Shown here one piece after another: positions 60,801-64,000 of a stretch of DNA of 64,000 bases; the first letter of the stretch is position 1; each line of letters starts with the position of its first letter. The DNA is taken from positions 18,137,644 through 18,201,643 of the forward strand of contig NC_090184.1 in NCBI RefSeq assembly GCF_024679245.1. Direction: 5' to 3'. A model generated the notes under the pieces. The model searched no databases. It had not been told where the DNA came from and worked only from the letters and a program-made list of their open reading frames with translations. This DNA comes from Pseudorasbora parva (taxonomy: Eukaryota > Chordata > Actinopteri > Cypriniformes > Gobionidae). The position numbers were made by a program, and so were the translations under genes.

Positions 60801-62396
60801 CGTTTTTTCTGTTGAGACTTATTGCTTGCTATGATACGGAATATCCGCAAAAATGTTACTAGTATCTCATTTCAGATTAATTCATTTGCTGACATTGTAC
60901 AAGTGAATGTGGCGGTTGATTGGTGTTTTATTTGTCCCAACCATTCTTCACTGTGATTGGATGGTGGGGTGAAAAGTGACAGTGATGAGAGCTGCGTTTA
61001 ACGCAAATATTCTTCAACTCTCGGCGACCGTTAAAGCTATTGAGTGCTTGAGTGTGAAAGACGCTCAGCGCCTTGTTAAGCTCATGGCGTTCTAATAACG
61101 CACCGTTCCCATTCAAAACAATTGGATACGCCAGCCAACCGTGTGAAAAAATGCTCTGGTGGACACACAGTCTTAATGATTAGATTAACTATTCTTTTAG
61201 TACTTGAAGAGGGTTAGTGCAGTTCAATAAATCATTAGACCAATTAAAACCACCACGTCTTTTTATAATTTCACCTCACGCAGTCAGATTCAATTCAGTC
61301 TAAGCTCTCGACACTGCTAAAACATTCATTTGGTAGCAACTAGCAGCACATCACCAACATTTAATGACAATTGCAGAAAACACTGAAAATCCAACACTAA
61401 AATCCAACTATTTTAATCAAAAAGGGCCTAAGGCCCACTAGGGGGCCTCAGCAAACTTCAAATGAGGATGCAAGATGCCTTACAAGGAGATAAATGTATA
61501 CTTTATAGATAGATTACTTTAAAATATTATTAATAATCTATTTTAAAGTGCTTAATATCAAGATTTAAACTGAAATCATATTTTCTCTCCATTATTGTTT
61601 CTATTCAAGAACATAAAGTCCAAAATACTCCCAGTCTGTGGCATATTTGAAACTTTAAAAAGTGTGAACTGTTCAAGCTAATTTATATTTTTAACATTTC
61701 TATGTATGTGTACCCCACATCCAGTGACAATCAAGCAAGCATTGCACCATAAGCTCAAAGCATATCATAAATACATTAACAATTACTGACAGGGCAATTT
61801 GTATAAACAGCAATTGAGTAATTATTGATGTAAACAAATTTCAAACTTCCCTGCGGCCTGGAGTCGAAGTCTTCCGTTACCTGCAGGAGGAAACTATTTA
61901 CCCCCACCCCTCGCTGTGGTCGACTGCAGTTTCCAGCACTCTCTGTCATGATTCTTTAAGAATGGTTCGTTTCAATACTTACTGAACCATTTTGCCCTGT
62001 TAAATGCGTACAGGTGCTTCCGTTGGCTGTGTAACAGACTGAATAAGTGCACTGCACTTTAGAAACTGCTGTGCTTGCCCCAAACCAGTGAGAAACTAAT
62101 GAACAAGAATGTTCTTTTTAACAATACTAGTGCGGCTGACACAGAATGGCGATGTAAATTTACACTATTAGAGGGAAGGTAGGGATATTAACTGTGAGTG
62201 TACATGGTAAGAAGCTTTCTAAAGCATCTGTGGGCTTTTGTGTTTTGAATGTGTGTATATACCTTAGCCAGGTTTGTCGGATGTGGGCTGGGTAAATGGT
62301 GTAGGGAACCCTCAAGTTGTGGCAGAAAAGGGTTAGACAAATGAGAGCATGATCGATGCCGCTCTGCCGAACACACACGTAGACCAGTGGAGCTTT
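14965..62396 (-). CDS. gpat2: gpat2 gene, 3' part, fifteen coding exons (glycerol-3-phosphate acyltransferase 2)
   Basis: In transcript order the exons are 62396-62263, 57548-57449, 53777-53592, 49791-49693, 47803-47721, 45651-45533, 45426-45356, 38505-38241, 33363-33236, 32836-32768, 29098-28973, 20782-20662, 20529-20461, 15342-15287 and 15090-14965. All junctions are GT-AG and in phase, giving 1752 nt and 583 residues plus a stop. The protein starts inside the acyltransferase domain, so about 200 N-terminal residues are off the right edge (human GPAT2 is about 795). VPVGVSYD is at about residues 123-130, DVGFGGAL and HEAVG lie in the middle, and an acidic [11 protein letters not shown] segment and a C-terminal LLQFFKQF helix follow. 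The blocks fit GPAT2 better than GPAM. GPAT2 sits on the mitochondrial outer membrane, is testis-enriched in mammals, and has been linked to lipid synthesis and piRNA production. Motif I has lost its His (see findings). Confidence 0.92.
15214..15251. repeat. (TG)n microsatellite in the last gpat2 intron
   Basis: An uninterrupted TG dinucleotide run of about 18 units lies between the last two coding exons of gpat2. On the transcribed strand it reads (CA)n. Confidence 0.95.
15287..15342 (-). CDS. gpat2: gpat2 exon n
   Basis: This is a 56-nt exon with acceptor cttttgtag and donor GGG|GTAAGT. Phase is 1 in and 0 out. It encodes [18 protein letters not shown], the 'A(V/L)xTFxDLGV' block near the GPAT C-terminus. 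A (GT)n microsatellite (15214-15251) begins about 35 bp past the donor. Confidence 0.9.
16090..19284. mobile_element. CTGGGTTAAAA-type element split by a hAT copy
   Basis: The left end ACACTCAAAAAATGGCTGGG (16088 on) and the right end CCCAGCATTATTTAGAGTGT (to about 19284) are inverted repeats. Many short CTGGGTTAA/TTAACCCAG motifs lie inside each end. The middle is occupied by the hAT-like element at 16365-18290. No transposase was found for the host element, and its superfamily is uncertain. Confidence 0.6.
16365..18290 (+). mobile_element. hAT-like transposon with BED zinc-finger remnant
   Basis: The ends are TAGGGCTGGGCGATAT and ATATCGCCCAGCCCTA, flanked by a perfect 8-bp duplication GTTTAGAC (16357-16364 and 18291-18298). 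Around 16556-16627 the + strand reads [20 protein letters not shown], the pattern of a BED-type finger of hAT transposases. Near 16730-16770 it reads [10 protein letters not shown], like the start of the hAT catalytic region. The frame is broken by A-rich runs and the rest of the transposase is missing, so the copy is dead. Confidence 0.8.
20461..20529 (-). CDS. gpat2: gpat2 exon m
   Basis: The acceptor is ttattttag and the donor TATG|GTACAA, phase 1 on both sides. It encodes [20 protein letters not shown] and HY, equivalent to the YxxxLxxFLxxxA helix of GPAT2. Confidence 0.87.
20662..20782 (-). CDS. gpat2: gpat2 exon l
   Basis: The acceptor is actttatag and the donor ACAG|GTTAGT, and the exon ends in phase 1. 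It encodes [20 protein letters not shown] and [15 protein letters not shown], like the FLxxLLxPLLxA helix of the GPAT C-terminal domain. Confidence 0.9.
21894..22166 (+). CDS. THAP zinc-finger coding fragment of a transposon
   Basis: This is a 90-residue frame from an in-frame Met (the open frame extends upstream to 21726). It has the C2CH pattern of a THAP DNA-binding domain: CHVPGC at residues 7-12, then [19 protein letters not shown] and CLAHF with the final Cys and His, followed by TTESLSN. It is intact as a domain. A GTAAGT donor-like site at its end suggests the first exon of a transposase gene. Part of 37630-37750, in the opposite direction, is a decayed copy of the same coding segment. 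It is transposon-derived, not a host gene. Confidence 0.65.
   Translation: MADHGNKCHVPGCAKDVRTFHSLPTDKQCQQSWLMFIYNQIPQQFNSELFVCLAHFTTESLSNLGQYSRIRSASDTEERADFSPIHASSK
22583..22885. repeat. CTGCAGTCC/GGACAGCAGC repeat
   Basis: It runs from aaagctgcagtccctaact to gttacggacagcagctt, inside the composite THAP element. It is the second copy of the family at 5893-6148, in opposite orientation. Confidence 0.6.
23363..24146. mobile_element. TTAA-flanked element sharing its target with the THAP composite
   Basis: TTAA|AGGTCCACTGAAATC opens and GCGTTGTGGACCT|TTAA closes it. The first TTAA is the same four bases that end the element at 21008-23366. It has no transposase and is a non-autonomous 784-bp unit. 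Confidence 0.7.
24944..25162 (+). pseudogene. degenerate THAP-domain fragment
   Basis: The frame reads ARYCAIPGW, then [36 protein letters not shown]. The layout is THAP-like (C..PG, W, F.N, C..(H), F..ES). However, the second zinc Cys is replaced by Trp (PGW) and the terminal His by Gln (CSLQ), so zinc binding is not expected. It lies in a TTAA element and is transposon-derived. Confidence 0.6.
26032..26520 (+). mobile_element. nested repeat carrying a helicase motif-I-like fragment
   Basis: The ends TTTAGCCTAGAAATCTAGAC and the inverse-like GTCAGGCTAAGTTT are roughly inverted. Inside, 26085-26387 encodes [20 protein letters not shown] then [16 protein letters not shown]. This resembles the Q-motif and Walker A (PTGxGKS) of RecQ/DEAD helicases, with the essential Lys changed to Glu. 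The frame stops soon after, so no helicase is made. The element family is unknown to me. Confidence 0.5.
26627..27123. mobile_element. hAT-like MITE nested in the TTAA element
   Basis: It starts TAGGGCTGAAAGATAAGG and ends TATCGTTCAGCCCTA, with a perfect 8-bp duplication GCTGAATG at 26619-26626 and 27124-27131. It is 497 bp with no transposase. Confidence 0.85.
27828..27975. repeat. compound low-complexity tract A(n)-(TAA)n-(TA)n
   Basis: Poly-A, then ATA/TAA trinucleotides, then more than 30 TA units in a row. Open frames through it (IYIYIY, FFFFF) are artefacts. Confidence 0.95.
27985..28220. repeat. Angel-like MITE fragment
   Basis: It includes gactggagtaatgatgctgc and aatcttaccaacccaaacgt, hallmarks of the Angel-like family in this window. 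The TA-rich tract interrupts its left side. Confidence 0.5.
28973..29098 (-). CDS. gpat2: gpat2 exon k (acidic Ser/Asp segment)
   Basis: The acceptor is tatgcag and the donor TATAAG|GTACAC, phase 0, 42 codons. It encodes [20 protein letters not shown] and [16 protein letters not shown] Trp-Ser/Lys..DSD-acidic-Tyr pattern occurs at this point in both GPAT1 and GPAT2. Confidence 0.92.
29703..30366. mobile_element. TTAA-flanked element nested in the Tc1 copy
   Basis: TTAA|AGGTGCACTATGCAAC at the left and ACATAGTGCACCT|TTAA at the right give inverted termini. The flanking Tc1 text resumes directly afterwards (ctacaaacaataccccataa). It contains no recognised transposase. Confidence 0.75.
31000..31585 (-). 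pseudogene. Tc1-like transposase remnant
   Basis: The longest uninterrupted piece is 31488-31234 (84 residues), containing [10 protein letters not shown] with the first catalytic Asp, and the GGGSIMLWG motif. The second Asp motif ([10 protein letters not shown]) and the third-residue region ([11 protein letters not shown]) follow only in other frames. The N-terminal DNA-binding part is not seen intact. The copy is non-functional. Confidence 0.8.
32040..32499. repeat. hairpin-forming repeat, truncated copy
   Basis: It contains ctacttgggggcagagatatcatg facing catgatatctctgcgcccaagtag around a loop of about 55 bp. It ends GTGGAGTGCTCC|TTTAA at TTAA 32496-32499. A complete copy is at 58195-59737. 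Confidence 0.65.
32768..32836 (-). CDS. gpat2: gpat2 exon j
   Basis: This is a 69-nt phase-0 exon with acceptor catgtcag and donor GAG|GTAAGA. It encodes [20 protein letters not shown] plus Glu, the conserved (L/V)DxLxxCG(L/V)LxxEE helix of GPATs. Confidence 0.9.
33236..33363 (-). CDS. gpat2: gpat2 exon i
   Basis: The acceptor is gctgtctcag and the donor CCG|GTGAGT. Phase is 1 in and 0 out. It encodes [20 protein letters not shown], then [20 protein letters not shown]. The spacing after EAVG matches GPAT2, and the Gly-run CGGGGGD lies in a loop that varies in the family. Confidence 0.88.
33562..34620. repeat. CACCCAAAAAT...ATTTTAGGTGA inverted-end repeat
   Basis: The left part (acccaaaaatctgaattctc, tcattaatt) and right part (ggtaaggaattaattacatt, ttaggtgat) are inverted relatives of each other. 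They are the same family as 5003, 43143-43545 and 59734-60290. The central part contains unrelated unique-looking text and no transposase. Confidence 0.6.
35087..35330 (+). pseudogene. broken THAP-domain coding segment
   Basis: The + strand reads [20 protein letters not shown] then a stop. After a one-base frame change it continues LRQQWM, a second stop, then [23 protein letters not shown], and [13 protein letters not shown]. The C..C, W, C..H and AVPT signatures define a THAP finger. The frame change and stop make it non-coding now. Confidence 0.75.
35516..35625 (-). pseudogene. exon-like fragment with [10 protein letters not shown] motif in the THAP element
   Basis: From ATG (35625-35623) the - strand reads [20 protein letters not shown] then [16 protein letters not shown], and meets a GTAAGT donor. 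The pattern recalls the start of fish proteins with a P2X7-tail-like cysteine domain that are often repeat-associated. That link is from memory and weak. A + strand copy with a stop codon sits at about 42050-42140. Confidence 0.5.
36122..38028. mobile_element. TTAA-flanked copy of the AGGTGCCCTAG THAP family
   Basis: The left end is TTAA|ATGTGCCCTAGAATGAG and the right end TTCTAGGGCACCT|TTAA. It is broken near the left by a second TTAA element (36156-36513). At 37630-37750 it has the inverse of the THAP coding segment seen intact at 21894. It is inserted into an Angel-like repeat (pieces at about 35985-36120 and 38030-38130). Confidence 0.7.
36156..36513. mobile_element. nested TTAA-flanked MITE
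   Basis: It runs from TTAA|AGATGGCATGAAATC to CGTTTCATGCTGACT|TTAA, with inverted ends. The host family text resumes on each side (caatatg before, attgttctatgatatctac after). Confidence 0.7.
38168..38191. repeat. poly-A tract beside gpat2 exon h
   Basis: An A-run of about 22 lies 50 bp from the exon h donor. On the - strand it is poly-T and makes a false extension of the exon reading frame. Confidence 0.9.
38241..38505 (-). CDS. gpat2: gpat2 exon h
   Basis: The acceptor is tttctcag and the donor GGAG|GTGGGC, and the exon ends in phase 1. It encodes [36 protein letters not shown] and [11 protein letters not shown]. This block is the most GPAT2-like part of the protein. The open frame runs past the donor into a poly-T tract (- strand), but the phase and the next exon place the splice at 38241. 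Confidence 0.93.
38900..39885. mobile_element. TTAA-flanked element, first of two direct copies
   Basis: The left end is TTAA|AGCAGCACTTGGTAACTT and the right end is AAAAGTTACCTAGTGCTGAT|TTAA, which are inverted repeats. It has an internal segment beginning TGATGCGCGGGTCGTCTC. The - strand frame 39637-39365 includes [13 protein letters not shown], also present in the copy at 63284-64000, so it is repeat-borne. Confidence 0.65.
40241..40801. mobile_element. hAT-like element, copy A
   Basis: It starts TAGGGGTGACACCGAATAGT and ends AGTCGGGGACACCCATA. Flanking octamers GTAACAAT (40233-40240) and GTAACATT (40802-40809) match at 7 of 8 bases. Internal text is shared with 43872-44770 (gattcgatgcatcgatatgc, ttggcaatatgggggtgctc). 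Confidence 0.7.
41790..42940. mobile_element. reverse truncated copy of the GGGGGGGTGAAATG family
   Basis: It begins TTAA|AGTGGGGATGAAACAC and has cttgagtacctatagagtag, the inverse counterpart of the right side of 34742-35902. The YIYDPESD segment is present with a TAG codon replacing Gln. The far end is diverged and I cannot place it exactly. Confidence 0.6.
43143..43545. repeat. GGGTTAGTTCACCC inverted-end MITE
   Basis: It begins atgggttagttcacccaaaa and ends tttgggtgaactaaccattt, so the termini are inverted repeats of about 20 bp. A near relative of its right half is at 19960-20246. Confidence 0.75.
43872..44770. mobile_element. hAT-like element, copy B
   Basis: It shares long stretches with 40241-40801 and ends TCCTTAGTCGAGGACAGCCCTAG. 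Its start carries tandem GATTCGAA repeats. I see no matching 8-bp flank, so one end may be rearranged. It cuts into a Tc1-like remnant on its right. Confidence 0.6.
44771..45322 (-). mobile_element. Tc1-like transposon remnant ending beside gpat2 exon g
   Basis: The right terminus GGGTACCAACAATTTTGATC to ACGACTGT is a Tc1-type end. On the - strand 44965-44753 encodes [20 protein letters not shown], then [20 protein letters not shown], the helix-turn-helix DNA-binding region of Tc1 transposases. The catalytic part is missing, replaced by the hAT copy B. Confidence 0.75.
45356..45426 (-). CDS. gpat2: gpat2 exon g (hydrophobic segment)
   Basis: This is a 71-nt exon with acceptor ttattttag and donor CGCAAG|GTCTGT. 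Phase is 1 in and 0 out. It encodes [20 protein letters not shown] followed by HRK, the 'AVMSTAxxATLLL' hydrophobic block of GPAT1 and GPAT2. It links exon f to exon h in frame. A Tc1-like remnant ends about 30 bp from its donor. Confidence 0.9.
45533..45651 (-). CDS. gpat2: gpat2 exon f
   Basis: The acceptor is ttcatcag and the donor TACT|GTGAGT, and the exon ends in phase 1. It encodes [20 protein letters not shown] and [19 protein letters not shown]. Confidence 0.83.
45841..45869. repeat. (TC)n microsatellite in a gpat2 intron
   Basis: About 14 CT dinucleotides are seen between exons e and f. Confidence 0.95.
46654..47165. repeat. Angel-like MITE with both ends
   Basis: Left end ctatcattcaaaagtttggg and right end ccaaacttttgaatggtaat are inverted repeats. 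Each arm carries the ctgaaggatcatgcg/cactgaagac signature. This is the clearest complete copy in the window. Confidence 0.7.
47721..47803 (-). CDS. gpat2: gpat2 exon e
   Basis: The acceptor is cactctcag and the donor AACAG|GTCTCT, and the exon ends in phase 2. It encodes [20 protein letters not shown] and then LTAILHN, a poorly conserved stretch matching the variable part after the catalytic domain. Confidence 0.8.
48116..48878. mobile_element. TTAA-flanked MITE (GGGTTACTTCAGCG family)
   Basis: TTAA|AGGGTTACTTCAGCGATTAG at the left and CCAGCGCTGAAGTACTCCT|TTAA at the right are inverted. It contains no transposase. Near 48240-48290 a palindrome (cctcctatgatgcaaat facing atttgcatcataggagg) lies inside. 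Confidence 0.7.
49000..49310. repeat. Angel-like MITE
   Basis: It contains cattactccagtcttcagtg and attttttcaggattgtttga, as in the other Angel-like copies. The ends are not clear. Confidence 0.5.
49693..49791 (-). CDS. gpat2: gpat2 exon d
   Basis: The acceptor is gtctctag and the donor AAG|GTATGA, phase 0. It encodes [16 protein letters not shown] and [15 protein letters not shown]. The (V/I)xFxxPxSLxE type segment follows motif IV in GPAT1 and GPAT2. Confidence 0.9.
50515..53148. repeat. long inverted-end repeat in gpat2 intron between exons c and d
   Basis: The left text aatgaaaattatcccataat and right text gagataactttcatttttgg, with cgaactaaccctttaa, are inverted relatives. The interior of about 2.5 kb includes a short tandem duplication at 51701-51744 and no recognisable transposase. 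It is probably a composite of several insertions. Confidence 0.45.
51701..51744. repeat. 20-bp tandem duplication
   Basis: The unit gcagctttaactgagggact occurs twice in direct tandem and is followed by a third partial gcag. Confidence 0.9.
53592..53777 (-). CDS. gpat2: gpat2 exon c (motifs III and IV region)
   Basis: The acceptor is actccacag and the donor CAG|GTGACG, phase 0 on both sides. It encodes [33 protein letters not shown] and [15 protein letters not shown]. The last is a well-kept GPAT motif IV. The expected FLEGTRSR motif III is replaced by [10 protein letters not shown]. Confidence 0.93.
54186..54203. repeat. (GT)n microsatellite
   Basis: A short GT run precedes a G-run, in the intron between gpat2 exons b and c. 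Confidence 0.85.
54800..55310. repeat. repeat of the TCACTCATGTCATT family
   Basis: Left part aaaaattctgtaatcatttactcatg and right part catgagggtgagtagtttatgacag are inverted relatives, ending aaactatccctttga. It contains no coding signal. Confidence 0.5.
55787..56695. mobile_element. TTAA-flanked copy of the AGGTGCCCTAG family, internally deleted
   Basis: TTAA|AGGTGCCCTAGAATGAG at left and TTCATTCTAGGTCACCT|TTAA at right show complete ends. It is 909 bp against about 1.9 kb for 36122-38028, and lacks the THAP coding segment. Confidence 0.75.
57050..57430. other. GC-richer intronic stretch next to gpat2 exon b
   Basis: There is no repeat signature and no exon that fits the gpat2 frame. It is richer in G+C than typical intron here and might be a conserved regulatory stretch, but nothing in the sequence proves it. 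Confidence 0.25.
57449..57548 (-). CDS. gpat2: gpat2 exon b
   Basis: The acceptor is ttttctcag and the donor TCT|GTAAGC. Phase is 2 in and 0 out. It encodes [20 protein letters not shown] and then [11 protein letters not shown]. The LRxLGG(L/V)xL pattern is the GPAT motif II region. Confidence 0.88.
58195..59737. mobile_element. TTAA-flanked hairpin element with nested LINE fragment
   Basis: TTAA|AGGAACACTCCAC at left and GTGGAGTGATCCC|TTTAA at right are inverted. The two halves 58240-58560 and 58620-58890 are largely inverted copies of each other, with a core hairpin at 58555-58641. A non-LTR fragment (58919-59640) splits the right arm; the element text acaatgcataaactaagac resumes after it. 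Confidence 0.75.
58919..59640 (-). pseudogene. non-LTR retrotransposon 3' fragment (reverse transcriptase C-terminal part)
   Basis: On the - strand three pieces in shifting frames run in order. First is [14 protein letters not shown] and [15 protein letters not shown] (59639-59418). Then a middle piece. Then [46 protein letters not shown] and [11 protein letters not shown] (59401-58919). This is the RT thumb and C-terminal region seen in common animal LINEs, with RTE-like affinity suspected only. Frameshifts and 5' truncation make it dead. A small internal repeat, atgcataca/atgcataaa, flanks it. Confidence 0.75.
59734..60290. repeat. AGGGATAGTTCACCC repeat sharing TTAA with its neighbour
   Basis: It starts TTAA|AGGGATAGTTCACCCAAAAA, using the same TTAA that closes 58195-59737, and ends tttggttgaactatcctttt. 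The termini are inverted. It contains no transposase. Confidence 0.65.
60291..62262. other. gpat2 intron between exons a and b, left part
   Basis: No exon, RNA gene or clean transposon is recognised in this stretch. Short open frames have no family features. Confidence 0.35.
62263..62396 (-). CDS. gpat2: gpat2 exon a (acyltransferase motif I region)
   Basis: The acceptor is tgttgtag and the donor AAG|GTATAT, and the exon ends in phase 2. It encodes [20 protein letters not shown] and [11 protein letters not shown]. The block aligns with the GPAT pattern VYxPVHRSHIDYLL..LFCHN, but Arg (codon CGG, 62369-62367) stands where motif I has His. The Asp (62354-62352) is kept. Confidence 0.9.
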
Positions 62397-62401
62397 CTAC
62401 A

Positions 62402-62422
62402 ACACACACACACACACACACA
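62402..62422. repeat. (CA)n microsatellite at the gpat2 exon a acceptor
   Basis: About ten CA units end 4 bp from the acceptor AG (62398-62397). On the transcribed strand the tract is (UG)n in the place of the usual polypyrimidine tract. Confidence 0.95.
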
Positions 62423-63283
62423 ATTAGAGGACACTTCAACGCAGGGAGAAATAAAGTTCAGTGCTGAGCGCACACTTGAAAATGAACTTGTAAATGAACC
62501 GTTTTTGTACTTCAGAAAATGGCACTAGATTGCTAGAACCCTTTGTACCAACTGTGCTAATATTTCTATACCGGTTCTTATTTAACAGAGACCCAAAAGC
62601 ACAGGTTAAAGATCACAATAGCCCTATTATAACAAACACAACATTATTCATCTTAACTCTGATCAAGTAGTCTACCAATAATTTTCCACCCCCAAAAATA
62701 TGTATGTATGCATATTTAAAGTCCACAATTTCTAAAGCGACCTCTCAAAAACGACATAAGCGGGAAAGCAGTGTTAAAGGGAAGGAAGACTAATAAAAAG
62801 TAAACAACTCACCAACTTAGATGGTATAGCTTTATGACCGGTCAAAATCAAACTTAAATGTGACTTGAAAGAAGAAAAAAAACTATTTTTATGAGGGTTT
62901 TTTAGTGAGCAATTAGTTAGATTAAAGGGATAGTTTGCTTTAAAATGAACATATTACATATGCAGTAGCAAGAAAAAGCTGTAAAACTTCAGAAATATTT
63001 AAGAATTTGCAGGAGATGGAGGATTTTTCTGAAAAACATTGGGCAGTTTAACTGCTCAGGACAAACAAGGGACTCATGAATACAAAACAAAACAAAAAAA
63101 CATCCATAGATCACACAGTATTAAGAATAAATGGTTCATAAACTTTTAACCAGGGTCAATTTAATAAATTATACCATTTGTTTGTCTTGTAGGCTATATG
63201 TAAAACATCCTATTCAGAACATTAAAATATCTTATTCAGGACATTCCGAAAAATTTAATATTTTGTATTTTATATACACTCAC

Positions 63284-64000
63284 TTAAAGCCCCACTTGGC
63301 TACTTTTCCTCTCGGGGTCCCCCTACAGTTTGGAAAAAATAATGTCCTCAACTACTGTCGTAAGCTCTGTAATCCTACAACAGGGGATGCCATCGCGCGT
63401 GCATTTGTTGACATGACAACCCTGATAGCCCTGAACTAGTAATGCGCGGGTCGTCTCATAACCCGCGGACCCCGTATGTCTATTTAATGGTCGCGGGTGC
63501 GCGGCGGGTTGTAAAAATATATACAGTGGTGCGGTGCGGTGCGGGCCAAATAACTTCATAAAAGCGCCCCGCGGGTCGGTGCAGCGCTAACAGTTCCCCG
63601 AACACTGCAGGAGGATTTCGAGTTCTTCTGGCGTCACGTGTGAAATGTCTTCATCCCAGGTAACGTTACAGTCAGTGGCATATGCTTCAGCATGTCATAT
63701 GAATATAATTTCATGGGTTTTATTTTTTTCAAACGCCAAATAATCACGATGCTCACGTTTACAAGCCAGCGTCATTATAGTAGTCTATTGGTTACCGTTT
63801 TACAGAATCTATATGATACTTCAGTTCAATGTTTGAGTGGTAGCTCACCGTAAAAAGCATGACAGCATCGGTCGGGCACGCCTCCTTCAGCTCACGCCGA
63901 CGAGCAAACGCTGGTCACATTTTGATCCTCGTCCTGCCTTTAATCCCATCACTTTTTCGTTTCCTCTTATTGCTTTCCTCCAACAAAACCTTTTCTTTCT
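63284..64000. mobile_element. TTAA element, second direct copy, cut by the window end
   Basis: It begins TTAA|AGCCCCACTTGGCTACTT and follows 38900-39600 closely in the same orientation, including the TAATGCGCGGGTCGTCTC internal segment. The right end lies outside the window. Confidence 0.7.

Noticed and set aside
1..64000. Bacterial-type systems, CRISPR arrays, tRNA or rRNA genes, endogenous retroviruses
   Set aside because: No regularly spaced repeats with unique spacers, no cloverleaf or rRNA signature, and no LTR pair or gag-pol motif was seen on either strand.

Overview
The window is vertebrate nuclear DNA, almost certainly from a teleost and probably a cyprinid-like fish. The evidence is intron-rich genes with GT-AG splice sites, AT-rich introns packed with short inverted-repeat MITEs, Tc1-like, hAT-like and TTAA-target (Kolobok/piggyBac-type, THAP-coding) DNA transposons, one non-LTR retrotransposon fragment and many microsatellites. 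I see no bacterial operons, CRISPR arrays, tRNA or rRNA genes.

Two protein-coding genes explain all the convincing coding signal. On the + strand, fahd2a (fumarylacetoacetate hydrolase domain-containing protein 2) is complete in seven exons between 704 and 9762. It encodes about 320 residues, with a likely mitochondrial presequence and the family's Glu-x-Glu...Asp metal site. On the - strand, the 3' part of gpat2 (mitochondrial-type glycerol-3-phosphate acyltransferase 2) occupies 62396 down to 14965 in fifteen exons. These keep a single reading frame of 583 residues ending in a stop. The first roughly 200 residues of a normal GPAT2 must lie beyond the right edge. The two genes point at each other, with stop codons 5.2 kb apart. 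Human FAHD2 and GPAT2 genes also lie close together on 2q11, which supports the assignment.

The most interesting coding observation is in gpat2. The acyltransferase motif I H-x4-D reads R-Q-S-G-I-D, and the EGTRS-type motif III is also gone, whereas the downstream VPVGVSYD motif is intact. This suggests a protein with reduced or no acyltransferase activity, possibly kept for the germline (piRNA) role described for GPAT2 in mammals.

The rest of the window is mostly transposon strata inside the gpat2 introns. Many elements end exactly at TTAA, some sharing one TTAA with a neighbour, and three families carry THAP zinc-finger remnants. One composite has the same end at both termini. Several hAT-like elements keep perfect 8-bp target duplications, including nested ones, so relative ages can be read. 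The intron upstream of the first visible gpat2 exon ends in a (TG)n tract next to the acceptor, an arrangement that recalls CFTR exon 9.

All coordinates come from reading the sequence by eye. Exon boundaries are supported by splice dinucleotides and by uninterrupted phase. Repeat-family names are tentative.
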